Part shown: in pieces, positions 55,773-64,000 of the stretch | Numbering within the stretch: position 1 is the stretch's first letter | Layout: every line of letters begins with the position of its first letter | Source: Pontivivens sp032464575 | Lineage (GTDB): Bacteria > Pseudomonadota > Alphaproteobacteria > Rhodobacterales > Rhodobacteraceae | DNA: 64,000 nt | Assembly: GCA_032464575.1 (NCBI GenBank) | Contig: JAWDKM010000002.1 | Coordinates: 186,001-250,000 of the forward strand | Direction: 5' to 3' | Notes under the pieces: model-generated | What the model saw: only the letters and a program-made list of their open reading frames with translations | Databases searched by the model: none | What the model was told of the DNA's origin: nothing | Program-made: the position numbers and the translations under genes

Positions 55773-57170
55773 ATGAGCCTCAACCCGCCGAATCTGCGCC
55801 CCGACCTCGCGCCCCGCGCCGCGGTCGGCGACACCGCCCGTCCCGGACAGCCGAAGATCGGCATGGTCTCGCTCGGCTGTCCCAAGGCGCTGGTCGACAG
55901 CGAGCGGATCCTCACGCGGCTGCGGGCGGAGGGCTATGCGATCACCGGCGACTATGCGGGCGCGAGCGCGGTGATCGTGAACACCTGCGGCTTCCTCGAC
56001 AGCGCGAAGGCGGAGAGCCTGGAGGCGATCGGCGAGGCGCTCACGGAAAACGGGAAGGTCATCGTGACCGGCTGCCTGGGGGCGGAGGAGGACTACATCC
56101 GCGGCACCCATCCAAGCGTGCTGGCGGTGACGGGGCCGCATCAGTACGAGCAGGTGCTCGACGCGGTGCACGACGCCGTGCCGCCGGACCCCGATCCCTT
56201 CATCGACCTGCTGCCGCCCGCGGGGCTGAAGCTCACGCCGCGGCACCTCGCCTACCTGAAGATCTCCGAGGGCTGCAATCACAAGTGCAGGTTCTGCATC
56301 ATCCCGGACATGCGCGGGCGGCTGGCCTCGCGCCCGGTCCACGCGGTGCTGCGCGAGGCGGAGAAGTTGGTGGAGAGCGGGGTGAAGGAGATCCTGGTGA
56401 TCTCGCAGGACACCTCCGCCTACGGGGTCGACCGCAAGCATGACGTGCATGGCTGGCAGGGGCGCGAGGTGCGCACGCATGTCGAGGACCTGAGCCGCGA
56501 GATGGCAACGCTCGGCGCGTGGGTCAGGCTCCACTACGTCTATCCCTACCCGCATGTGGACAAGCTGATCCCGCATATGGGGGCGGGGGCCGTCGGAGAA
56601 AGCGGTCTGCTGCCCTATCTCGACATCCCGTTCCAGCACTCCCATCCGGATGTGCTGAAGCGCATGGCCCGCCCGGCGGCCTCGGCGAAGACGCTGGAGC
56701 GCATCGCCGCCTGGCGTGCGATCAACCCGGAGATCGTCCTGCGCTCCACCTTCATCGTCGGCTATCCCGGTGAGACGGAGGCCGAGTTCCAGCACCTCCT
56801 CGACTGGATGGAGGAGGCGCGCCTGGACCGCGTCGGTGCCTTCAAATACGAGAACGTGGCCGGCGCCCGGTCGAACGCCCTGCCGGACCATGTTCCCGAA
56901 GTGGTGAAGGAGGAGCGCTACGCCCGCTTCATGGAGGTCGCCCAGCGCATCTCGGCAGAGAAGCTGGCGGCAAAGGTCGGCACGCGCCTCGACGTGATCG
57001 TGGACGAGGTGGACGGCGAAGGGGCCGTGTGCCGCACCAAGGCCGACGCGCCGGAGATCGACGGCAATCTCTTCATCGACGAGGGCTTTGAGCGGCTGGC
57101 GCCCGGCGACATCGTGACGGTCGAGGTGGACGAGGCGAGCGAATACGACCTCTGGGGCACGCCGGTCTGA
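55773..57170 (+). CDS. rimO: RimO, ribosomal protein S12 methylthiotransferase
   Basis: RimO adds a methylthio group to an aspartate of ribosomal protein S12 using two iron-sulfur clusters and SAM. The 465-residue protein has N-terminal cluster cysteines in SLGCPKALVDSE, NTCGFLDSAK and TGCLGAEEDY. The radical SAM motif is CNHKCRFCIIP, DIPFQHSHPDVLKRM lies mid-domain, and a C-terminal TRAM domain follows. MiaB-type tRNA substrates are less likely because LGCPKALVDSE is RimO-specific. Confidence 0.96.
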   Translation: MSLNPPNLRPDLAPRAAVGDTARPGQPKIGMVSLGCPKALVDSERILTRLRAEGYAITGDYAGASAVIVNTCGFLDSAKAESLEAIGEALTENGKVIVTGCLGAEEDYIRGTHPSVLAVTGPHQYEQVLDAVHDAVPPDPDPFIDLLPPAGLKLTPRHLAYLKISEGCNHKCRFCIIPDMRGRLASRPVHAVLREAEKLVESGVKEILVISQDTSAYGVDRKHDVHGWQGREVRTHVEDLSREMATLGAWVRLHYVYPYPHVDKLIPHMGAGAVGESGLLPYLDIPFQHSHPDVLKRMARPAASAKTLERIAAWRAINPEIVLRSTFIVGYPGETEAEFQHLLDWMEEARLDRVGAFKYENVAGARSNALPDHVPEVVKEERYARFMEVAQRISAEKLAAKVGTRLDVIVDEVDGEGAVCRTKADAPEIDGNLFIDEGFERLAPGDIVTVEVDEASEYDLWGTPV

Positions 57171-57355
57171 GATCGGCGGAGCGCCGACGCGCGCGCCCTG
57201 TGACCCTGCGGACAGCCTGGGCGCTGCCCCGGACCCCGGCGTGTATGGGCAAGGAAGAAAAGCGGCGCTTTCATCTTTCTCGAAATACGCAAACCCGGTG
57301 TCCGGAGGGGCCGGCGTCTGGACGGAGCCGAACCGCGACCGGTAGCGTCCTCAGC

Positions 57356-57859
57356 ATGTTGATCCGTCCCGCTACTCCTGCCGACCTGCCCGCTATCACC
57401 GCATTGCACGTCGCGAGCTGGCGGGACGTCTATCGGGGCATTCTGCCTGCCTCCTACCTTGCCGAGGCCGTTCCTGCGGAGCTCGCGGCGAAATGGGCGC
57501 AGGTGCCGGAGGGCGTCGTGCTGGTGGCGGACGGGTCGCAGGGGCTCGCCGGGTTCGTCTGGGTGCAGCCGGGCGAGGAGGCCTATGTCGACGCGCTGCA
57601 TGTCGCGGCGGCGGGGCGGGGCCGTGGGATTGGCGCGCGGCTGCTCGCAGCAGCGGCGGCGCGGGCGCAGGAGGCTGGGGCGCGGGCGCTCTACCTCTAC
57701 ATCATCGCGGGAAACGACGGGGCGGAGCGGTTCTACCGCCGTCTCGGCGCCGTGGAGACGTGGCGCGGGCCGGATCCGGACTTCGCGGTCCCGACGACTT
57801 CGATCCGTCTCGACTGGCCCGATATTTCCGTCCTGGCGCACGCGGCCGATCCGGCATAG
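57356..57859 (+). CDS. GNAT family N-acetyltransferase
   Basis: This 167-residue acetyltransferase has the N-terminal IRPATPADLPAITALHVASWR and an acetyl-CoA loop GRGRGIGARLLAAA near residue 85, then NDGAERFYRRLGAVE. The substrate is unknown. The ATG at 57356 has no strong ribosome-binding site (TCCTCAGC), so a slightly different start is possible. It is separate from rimO by 185 bases. Confidence 0.88.
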   Translation: MLIRPATPADLPAITALHVASWRDVYRGILPASYLAEAVPAELAAKWAQVPEGVVLVADGSQGLAGFVWVQPGEEAYVDALHVAAAGRGRGIGARLLAAAAARAQEAGARALYLYIIAGNDGAERFYRRLGAVETWRGPDPDFAVPTTSIRLDWPDISVLAHAADPA

Positions 57860-58003
57860 GGCCACGCGGAACTCGCCATCCGGAGGCCGGGACCGACAGC
57901 ACCCGGACGCACGGCCTCGGGGGCAATGGGGGCGGCGGCCCTACTCTCGACGCAAAGCCCTGCGATCAGCTTGCCGACACCTGCCGATCCGGGATGAGAC
58001 CCC

Positions 58004-58561
58004 GTGATTCCGACCGTCGAATGCGCCGTCTGGGAGGATGTGCCGGACATCCTGCTCCTCCAGCAGCAGACGCATGACTGGCATTCGAGCAGGTTCCCGG
58101 AGGCCTTCCCGCCGTGGGAGCTCTGCAGCGGCACGCGCCTGGCAGCCCTGCGCAGTCACTTCCCGCGCAAGTGGTTGGTCGGCCCCGCGCAGCCGTCGAG
58201 GAGCGCATTCGTCATCCGCGACGCGGACGGCGTGGCAGGCTATTGCCTGACCCGGCTCCGCACGCAGCTGCTGCATGGGCGTCGTGTGCTTTATGTCGAG
58301 GACATCACAGTGCGGGACACGGCACGCGGGCGGGGCCTGGGCCAGCGTCTCCTCGACGAGGCGGCCCGGGTCGCGCAGGCGAAGCGGTGCAGCGGGATCT
58401 CCGCGACGATCTGGGGCGGCAACGAGGCCTCCCGCATGCTGTTCGTGCGAAACGGCTTCGGCGTGCTGCAAACGGACATGTTCCGCAGCACTGGCATGGA
58501 CAGCGAGGCGGGAGCCGACGATGCTGAAGCGTATCCCGGCCCAGAAGAGGCGCTGCCGTAA
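58004..58561 (+). CDS. GNAT family N-acetyltransferase
   Basis: This 185-residue protein is read from a GTG at 58004. The acetyl-CoA loop RGRGLGQRLLDEA follows VEDITVRDTA (about residues 97-120), and NEASRMLFVRNGFGV is a conserved C-terminal piece. The N-terminus VPDILLLQQQTHDWHSSRFP differs from the neighbouring GNAT, so these are not close paralogues. The stop shares one base with the ATG of the next small gene, indicating coupling. Substrate unknown. Confidence 0.85.
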   Translation: MIPTVECAVWEDVPDILLLQQQTHDWHSSRFPEAFPPWELCSGTRLAALRSHFPRKWLVGPAQPSRSAFVIRDADGVAGYCLTRLRTQLLHGRRVLYVEDITVRDTARGRGLGQRLLDEAARVAQAKRCSGISATIWGGNEASRMLFVRNGFGVLQTDMFRSTGMDSEAGADDAEAYPGPEEALP

Positions 58562-58794
58562 TGTTCACCATCGAGCACGAATTCGACGCCACGGTCGTCA
58601 CCCTGATCGACGAGGCGGAGGCGGTCGAGGACGTGACCATCACCGTCTTCGACGACGGGGCGCGGGTCGAGCAGCTCGACGAGCGGACGGGCAAGGTGCA
58701 GACCGTGGTGCTGTCCACGGCGCAGCTTCGCGACCTGCGGGCGGCGCTCGATCTGCCGGAGGGGACCTATCGGCTGCGGCGGGTGAAGGACTGA
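58561..58794 (+). CDS. 77-residue acidic protein coupled to the GNAT gene
   Basis: This small protein is acidic (EAEAVEDVTITVFDDGARVEQ), with a short basic C-terminus (YRLRRVKD). It contains no membrane segment. Its ATG overlaps the GNAT stop by one base, so it is probably produced from the same message. The family is not recognised; a possible role as substrate or partner of the GNAT is speculation. Confidence 0.65.
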   Translation: MFTIEHEFDATVVTLIDEAEAVEDVTITVFDDGARVEQLDERTGKVQTVVLSTAQLRDLRAALDLPEGTYRLRRVKD

Positions 58795-58853
58795 AGCATT
58801 TTGCAGCCAGGCCGCGTCGGCCTGGCGTCGCGAAAATGCGCGGACACAAATGC

Positions 58854-59432
58854 CTAGAGGTCGGACTTTTCAACCGTCAGCGTGCCGTCCGAGGCGGGGC
58901 GCATAGGCCGCGCTTCGCCTGCCAGCCACGCGGCGGGATCGTCGAGCAGGACCGGCATCCGGTGGTGAATGTCGCGCACGTCCGCGTTGGGCTCACAGGT
59001 CAGCGTGGCGAAGCTTACCAACTCGCGTCCGCCCGGCATGTGCCACACGTCGTAGATCGCGGCGAAGGAGAGCAATGGCCGGTCCGGCGCGCTGATCCGC
59101 CAGCGGGTCTTGCGCCCCGTCTTGCCCGTCCACTCGTACCAGCCGGAGGCGGGCAGGACCGCGCGGTTGTGCTGGATCTTCGCGAAGGCCGTCTTCTCAT
59201 GCAGCGTTTCGGAGCGGATGTTGACGAGCTTTTCCATCACCGGGCGGCCGCGGGCGTTTACCGCACCCTTCGGAATCATGCCCCAGCGCGCGGTGATGAG
59301 CTTGCCCGGCAGGACGAGCGCGAGCTCGTCGTCCGGGGCGAGATCCACGCCGGTCGGCGTGTCGGCCGGGGCGACACCGAAGTGATCCGCCAGCGCCGCA
59401 CCATCCCGGTCGAGGAAGATACGGCCCGGCAT
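58854..59432 (-). CDS. SRAP (SOS response-associated peptidase) family protein lacking the catalytic Cys2
   Basis: SRAP proteins (YedK/HMCES) cross-link to abasic sites in single-stranded DNA through Cys2 after the initiator Met is removed. This 192-residue protein has the family landmarks NIRSET (Asn71), GWYEW (Glu100), and HHRMPVLL (His156/157). It starts MPGRIF, with proline in place of the cysteine of the usual MCGR. The DNA (ATG CCG GGC CGT) leaves no doubt. Only one Cys is present, at residue 146. It starts one base after the rlmN stop, so it is translated in an operon with rlmN. Confidence 0.85.
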   Translation of the reverse strand: MPGRIFLDRDGAALADHFGVAPADTPTGVDLAPDDELALVLPGKLITARWGMIPKGAVNARGRPVMEKLVNIRSETLHEKTAFAKIQHNRAVLPASGWYEWTGKTGRKTRWRISAPDRPLLSFAAIYDVWHMPGGRELVSFATLTCEPNADVRDIHHRMPVLLDDPAAWLAGEARPMRPASDGTLTVEKSDL

Positions 59433-59433
59433 G

Positions 59434-60603
<1,170 letters not shown>

Positions 60604-60622
60604 ATCGGCTACTCCAACGAAG

Positions 60623-60647
60623 ACGCCTCCCGGATGAGGGGAGGCGT
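60623..60647 (-). terminator. Hairpin between DUF1993 and rlmN
   Basis: A perfect 9-bp stem (ACGCCTCCC 60623-60631, GGGAGGCGT 60639-60647) with a 7-base loop lies 19 bases upstream of the rlmN ATG. The following T tract (CTTCGTT on the minus strand) is poor, so it may terminate the upstream operon weakly or be a leader hairpin. Confidence 0.5.
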
Positions 60648-60685
60648 TTGGTCGTCAGATAGCAAATCGGGGCGCCGATTGCCAG

Positions 60686-61186
60686 TCAGGTGAAGCGGAA
60701 ACCGGGTGGATAGCCATGCACTCCGTCGAAATCCGCCTTGCCCACCGGGACACCCTGCGCCCGCAGGATCGCGTAGGTCATGGCGATGTGGAAATGGAAA
60801 TTCGGCAGGATGAAGCGGAGGAGGAAGACCTGGCCGTCCAGCCGGTGCTGCGCGAAGCCGGCCTCGAAGGCGATCTCGCGGGTGGGATCGAGATCATTCG
60901 GGCCGATCGTCGCGAGGGCCGCAGCACTACGCTCCACCGCGTCGGCCATGCCGGGGAGCGTGCCGTCGTGCGGCTCGGGCTCCGGCACGTCGCGACTTGC
61001 GAGAGGGAACGCGCCGCGCAGGGGGAAGTGGGCGGCCGTCGCCGCCTGCTCGACCAAGGGGAACATGTCGGGGGCGAGGCGTGCCTCCGGCGGGCAGCCA
61101 TGCTCCGCCCCCAGACGACAGAGCCGGGCCAGACGCTCCAGCATCCGGCCTGGCTCGATCACCGCGGCGCGGTGGACCAGCGTCAC
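60686..61186 (-). CDS. DUF1993 family protein
   Basis: This 166-residue protein has the DUF1993 pattern: RMLERLARLCRLGAEHG at the start, MFPLVEQAATAAHFP, and LPNFHFHIAMTYAILRAQGVP with GKADFDGV at the C-terminus. The family folds as a four-helix bundle with a possible metal site (His/Glu); function unknown. It overlaps the upstream repeat-protein gene by four bases (ATGA). Confidence 0.88.
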   Translation of the reverse strand: MTLVHRAAVIEPGRMLERLARLCRLGAEHGCPPEARLAPDMFPLVEQAATAAHFPLRGAFPLASRDVPEPEPHDGTLPGMADAVERSAAALATIGPNDLDPTREIAFEAGFAQHRLDGQVFLLRFILPNFHFHIAMTYAILRAQGVPVGKADFDGVHGYPPGFRFT

Positions 61187-62862
61187 TGCGCCGGCACGAA
61201 CCGCTCGATCGCCAGCCGCGTCACCGAGGCCTGACCGTAGAGGCCGCCCGGCCGGCCGACCGCGAGCATGTAGGTCCCGCGATTGACCCGGGCCGCGATC
61301 TGCGCCGAATAGGTTTCGCCGTAATCGTCATTCTGGTCGATCCGGCGGCCGAGGTCGTCGAACAGCGTCAGCATCGGGTCGTTGCTGCCGGTCTCGATCC
61401 CCTCGATGAGGATCAGGCCGGGTTCCGTCACCTCGAAGCTGAACCACTGAAGGTCATTGGTGTCGCGCACGTCGCGGCGGATCCGCCCTTCGATGGCGCC
61501 GAGATCCGTGACCGGATAGCTGCCGTCGAGCGGCGGTGCCGCCTCGGCATTGTTGTAGAGGCTCGCCATGAAGGCTTCCTCGTCATAGGAGCTCAGCGTC
61601 AACGTGACCGGGGAGAAGCCGTCGCTCAGCGCCTCGAGCCCGATGCAGTAGGTGCCAGCGCTCAGCGCCTCCGTGAAGTCGATGCGGGAGTTCAGCCCGT
61701 CGAAATCGTCGTTCTCCGCCAGAAGCACTCCGTTGTCGTCGTAGACGCTGAGCACCGGGTCCGCGTTCGGGTTCTCGGCCGTGAGGCTGATCTGCTGCGC
61801 CTCGGACAGGGTGAAGCGGTAGTACGGCGTGTCGTTGATCGCCGCGGTCTGGCGCAGGCCCGCCTCGAGCTCGCCATCGACAGGGGCGCCGTCGGAGATC
61901 GCCACCGCCTCGGTATCGGGCAGGCACACGCCGCCGCCCGCGCCGCTGCCGCCGTTCGAGCCTGCGGTCAGCGACTCGTGGCTGGTGAGACCGACGCGGA
62001 TGTCAGCCTGCAGATCACTGCTGTCGTAGCTGGTGGCCGACAGGCAGTAGGTGCCGGGGTTCAGGTAGGTCTCCCCCCGGGACGACAGGAACCCGCCGCC
62101 ATCGTCGTCGCTCAACAGGATGGTGCCGCGCGCGTCGCGCAGGTCGATCACAGTGTCGCCCTCGCGCTGGGGCGCGGCCTCTACGCGCACGTCCGTGCCG
62201 TTGGTAACGGTGAAGAGCACGGTGTATTCGCCGTTGGCCGGGATGCTGCCGGCCACGGTGAAGGGCCCCGATGCCGCGTCGATGGCCGAGGATGCCTCGT
62301 CCCCGCCGGCCCAGACCGCGCGGGCGCCGAAGCCACCGCAGAGGTTCGCCGTCTCCTCGTTGACCGGACCCGGGGCGGGCGCGGGTGCCGGGCTGTCGGT
62401 GAGCGCGGCGTGGGACTGCAGGCCGACCCGGACGGTCGCACCGATATCCGTGCTGTCGTCGTAGCTCGTGGTCGACAGGCAGTAGGTGCCCGGCTCCAGT
62501 GCGATCTCCCCGCGCGAGGACAGGAACCCGCCTCCGTCGTCGTCGTTCAGGAGCACGGTGCCGGCGGCATCGCGCAGGTCGATGACCGTGTCGCCCGCAA
62601 GCTCCGGCTCCGCCTCGACGCGGATGTCGGCGGCGGAGCCGACCGTGAAGAGCACCGTGTAGGCGCCCCCCGCAGGCACACTACCGTCCAGCGTGAACGG
62701 CTCCGCGGCGCCGTCGATGATGGAGGACGCCTCGTCCCCGCCGGCCCAGACCGCGTCCGCGCCGAAACCGCCGCACAGCGCCGCGGTGTCCTGCGCCAGC
62801 GCGGGCAGTGCCGTCAGGCAGGTGGCACCCGCCGCGATCAGGGAAAGTCGGCTCATCTTCAT
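61183..62862 (-). CDS. Exported protein with a tandem about 145-residue repeat and PPC-like modules
   Basis: This 559-residue protein has a signal peptide (about residues 1-23, PALAQD). Two near-copies of one module follow, the first from Leu29 and the second from Leu174; both start LCGGFGA and contain AVWAGGDEASS and NDDDGGGFLSSRGE-type segments. Further PPC-like beta modules lie in the C-terminal half (YDDNGVLLAENDDFDGLNS and IRRDVRDTNDLQWFSFE). The Asp-rich turns suggest Ca2+ binding. No protease domain is visible, so it may be a secreted binding or structural protein. Its stop overlaps DUF1993. Confidence 0.85.
   Translation of the reverse strand: MKMSRLSLIAAGATCLTALPALAQDTAALCGGFGADAVWAGGDEASSIIDGAAEPFTLDGSVPAGGAYTVLFTVGSAADIRVEAEPELAGDTVIDLRDAAGTVLLNDDDGGGFLSSRGEIALEPGTYCLSTTSYDDSTDIGATVRVGLQSHAALTDSPAPAPAPGPVNEETANLCGGFGARAVWAGGDEASSAIDAASGPFTVAGSIPANGEYTVLFTVTNGTDVRVEAAPQREGDTVIDLRDARGTILLSDDDGGGFLSSRGETYLNPGTYCLSATSYDSSDLQADIRVGLTSHESLTAGSNGGSGAGGGVCLPDTEAVAISDGAPVDGELEAGLRQTAAINDTPYYRFTLSEAQQISLTAENPNADPVLSVYDDNGVLLAENDDFDGLNSRIDFTEALSAGTYCIGLEALSDGFSPVTLTLSSYDEEAFMASLYNNAEAAPPLDGSYPVTDLGAIEGRIRRDVRDTNDLQWFSFEVTEPGLILIEGIETGSNDPMLTLFDDLGRRIDQNDDYGETYSAQIAARVNRGTYMLAVGRPGGLYGQASVTRLAIERFVPAQ
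61966..62778 (-). repeat. Tandem repeat inside the exported-protein gene
   Basis: The segments 62778-62401 and 62343-61966 encode the two related modules, offset by 435 bases (145 codons). The similarity is obvious at protein level and strong in DNA around the GGDEASS and DDDGGGFLSSRGE codons. A repeat of this size can change copy number by recombination. Confidence 0.7.
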
Positions 62863-62897
62863 GGATGGATCCTCCGCTCGGGGATGATGGCTGTGTT

Positions 62898-63416
62898 CTA
62901 GTTGGTGCAGCGGCCGGACGCGTCGCGCAGGGCCGCCGTGAACCCGATCAGGGAGATCGTGTCCGTCGTCGTCGTGCCGCGCGATGACGTCCCGACGATG
63001 GTGGCGTCGGAGCCGGCGCGCATCGCGGCCACGACCCGCGCGTCGTCCGCGGGGGAGGACGGCCAGGCCCATTCGCCGTCCGTGTAGAAGGCGAAGCTGC
63101 TCTCCCCGATGGTCACATTGACCTCCGAGTCGGGCCGGAAGGGATAACCGCCGGTGAAGCTCACCTCGTTCTCCACGTCGTCGGACGGACGGCTCGTCAC
63201 CATCATCCGGATCTCGCTGCGCCGCACGGTGACGGGCGCGCCGTCCCGTGTCGCCACCGACCGCGTCGGCGCCGACGCGATCCAGCACTCGCGCGCCCCG
63301 TTGTCCGATACGAAGACGCTCCAGTTCTGATGTGCTTCGGCGCGCGTCGTTTCCTGCGCCGCGGCGGGGAGTCCCACGATCAACCCCAGCCCCAACAACA
63401 AAACCTTACAATTCAT
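62898..63416 (-). CDS. Exported IalB-like protein
   Basis: This 172-residue protein has a signal peptide (about residues 1-20, LPAAAQE). The IalB-like pattern follows: NWSVFVSDNGARECWIAS, VNVTIGESSFAFYTDGEWAW, and a C-terminal TTTTDTISLIGFTAAL with a Cys near the end (GRC). IalB proteins were first described from Bartonella invasion loci but are common in free-living alphaproteobacteria. Divergent from the sigma factor gene, and 35 bases upstream of the repeat protein. Confidence 0.85.
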   Translation of the reverse strand: MNCKVLLLGLGLIVGLPAAAQETTRAEAHQNWSVFVSDNGARECWIASAPTRSVATRDGAPVTVRRSEIRMMVTSRPSDDVENEVSFTGGYPFRPDSEVNVTIGESSFAFYTDGEWAWPSSPADDARVVAAMRAGSDATIVGTSSRGTTTTDTISLIGFTAALRDASGRCTN

Positions 63417-63611
63417 CAACCTGCTCCATCGCCAAATCGCCTCCGCCCCTGTGTCTGGCGGTTCCGCGGTGCCGCGGGCGCGGGCAGCACATGCTTGCCT
63501 TGCGCCGATGCGGCTCCGATAATGTACCGAAAAGGGGCGGCTTCTGGCCACCCCGTCAACGATTTTCGACGGATCGGCGTTGCGCAAGCGGCCCGTTCGA
63601 GAGGTCAACAG

Positions 63612-64000
63612 GTGCCAGACCCTCACCGCAAGCTTCCAACGCAGCCCGGTTCGCCCCCCGACAGCGACCCGCGGTCGGAGGATATCGCGCTGCTGCTGCG
63701 GGTGGCGCAGCAGGACAAGAGCGCCTTCGCCGAGCTCTTCGGCCGCTATGCGGGCCGGGTGAAGTCCTTCCTGCTGCGCTATGCCATGCCCGACGACCAG
63801 GCCGAGGAGATCGCGCAGGAAGTGATGGTCCAGGTCTGGCGCAAGGCGTCGAGCTACGACCCGGCGAAGGCCGCGCCCTCCACCTGGATCTTCGCGATCG
63901 CGCGGAATCGCCGGATCGACCTGATCCGCCGCAGCGCGCGCCGTCAGCCCGACCCGGACGATCCGATGTTCCAGCCGGACCCGGAGCCCGATGGCGGCTC
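63612..64000 (+). CDS. ECF-type RNA polymerase sigma factor, 3' end off the right edge
   Basis: A GTG at 63612 opens a frame that runs to the window edge (129 codons). Region sigma2 is clear: LLLRVAQQDKSAFAELFGRY, RVKSFLLRYAMPDDQAEEIA, EVMVQVWRKASSYDPAKA, and STWIFAIARNRRIDLIRR. The sigma4 region lies beyond the window, as would any anti-sigma gene. The GTG start is not strongly supported by a ribosome-binding site. It is divergent from the IalB-like gene across 195 bases, and an autoregulated promoter there is plausible. Confidence 0.85.
   Translation, partial: MPDPHRKLPTQPGSPPDSDPRSEDIALLLRVAQQDKSAFAELFGRYAGRVKSFLLRYAMPDDQAEEIAQEVMVQVWRKASSYDPAKAAPSTWIFAIARNRRIDLIRRSARRQPDPDDPMFQPDPEPDGG

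Noticed and set aside
58004..58794. Type II GNAT toxin-antitoxin module
   Set aside because: The small gene is downstream and acidic, without a ribbon-helix-helix motif. I list it only as a coupled pair of unknown role.

Overview
The window is about 64 kb of gene-dense, very GC-rich bacterial chromosome. Gene content and protein features point to an alphaproteobacterium of the Rhodobacterales (Roseobacter/Rhodobacteraceae-like). The evidence is a PstS-OmpA fusion, a ctaB-ctaG-ctaE block without ctaD, alphaproteobacterial SURF1 and TldD, an XdhC/MocA pair, IalB-like and DUF1993 genes, and many small exported proteins. All assignments come from reading the sequence; no database search was possible. 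I see no insertion sequence, prophage, CRISPR array or rRNA, so this looks like ordinary core and accessory chromosome.

Layout. 1-3.5 kb: a leftward metal ABC transporter operon (sitABCD/mnt type), entering from the left edge, with two Fur-family-like operators upstream. 3.8-5.9 kb: a translationally coupled pair made of a coiled-coil membrane protein and a ClpP-like periplasmic protease relative. 5.9-9.1 kb: tRNA-Leu, a CinA-like protein, sfsA, map, radC. 9.2-13.0 kb: a leftward pair encoding a PstS-OmpA chimera and a 700-residue membrane-anchored, disorder-rich protein. 13.2-16.7 kb: an orphan CO-dehydrogenase/xanthine-dehydrogenase-type large subunit and an Old Yellow Enzyme. 16.6-23.2 kb: a DUF4239-like protein, secA, a PpiC foldase, argJ and mutT, followed by a 42-residue ORF with its own terminator. 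23.5-30.4 kb: hemH, a methyltransferase-like gene, a comF-grxC-nit-marR chain, a diguanylate cyclase, an SDR and a ureohydrolase.

30.4-34.6 kb: cytochrome aa3 oxidase biogenesis (SURF1, ctaE, ctaG, a small membrane protein, ctaB, ctaC). 34.8-41.1 kb: tldD, a VOC protein, a GST, tRNA-Tyr, rlmB, a YHS protein, a possible sRNA, a CoA-binding protein and a fatty acid desaturase. 41.2-46 kb: DUF3500, metY, SIMPL and an exported proline/glutamate-rich protein, then about 750 bp with no recognisable gene. 46.2-53.3 kb: molybdenum-hydroxylase maturation genes (XdhC, a MoeA-like/MocA fusion, a CoxE-like VWA protein, a CoxD-like AAA+ ATPase) interleaved with small exported proteins. 53.4-64 kb: mgtE, rimO, two GNATs, an SRAP protein lacking the catalytic Cys2, rlmN, DUF1993, a tandem-repeat secreted protein, an IalB-like protein, and an ECF sigma factor running off the right edge.

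How parts connect. SecA and the PpiC foldase are divergent and both serve protein export. The cta genes assemble cytochrome oxidase, with ctaD lying elsewhere. XdhC/MocA and CoxD/CoxE-like proteins could mature the orphan CoxL-type subunit 33 kb away, but no medium or small subunit is in the window. The least explained elements are the ClpP-like couple, the PstS-OmpA/700-residue pair, the small exported proteins at 49.7-50.5 kb, the 42-residue ORF at 23.3 kb and the Cys2-less SRAP.
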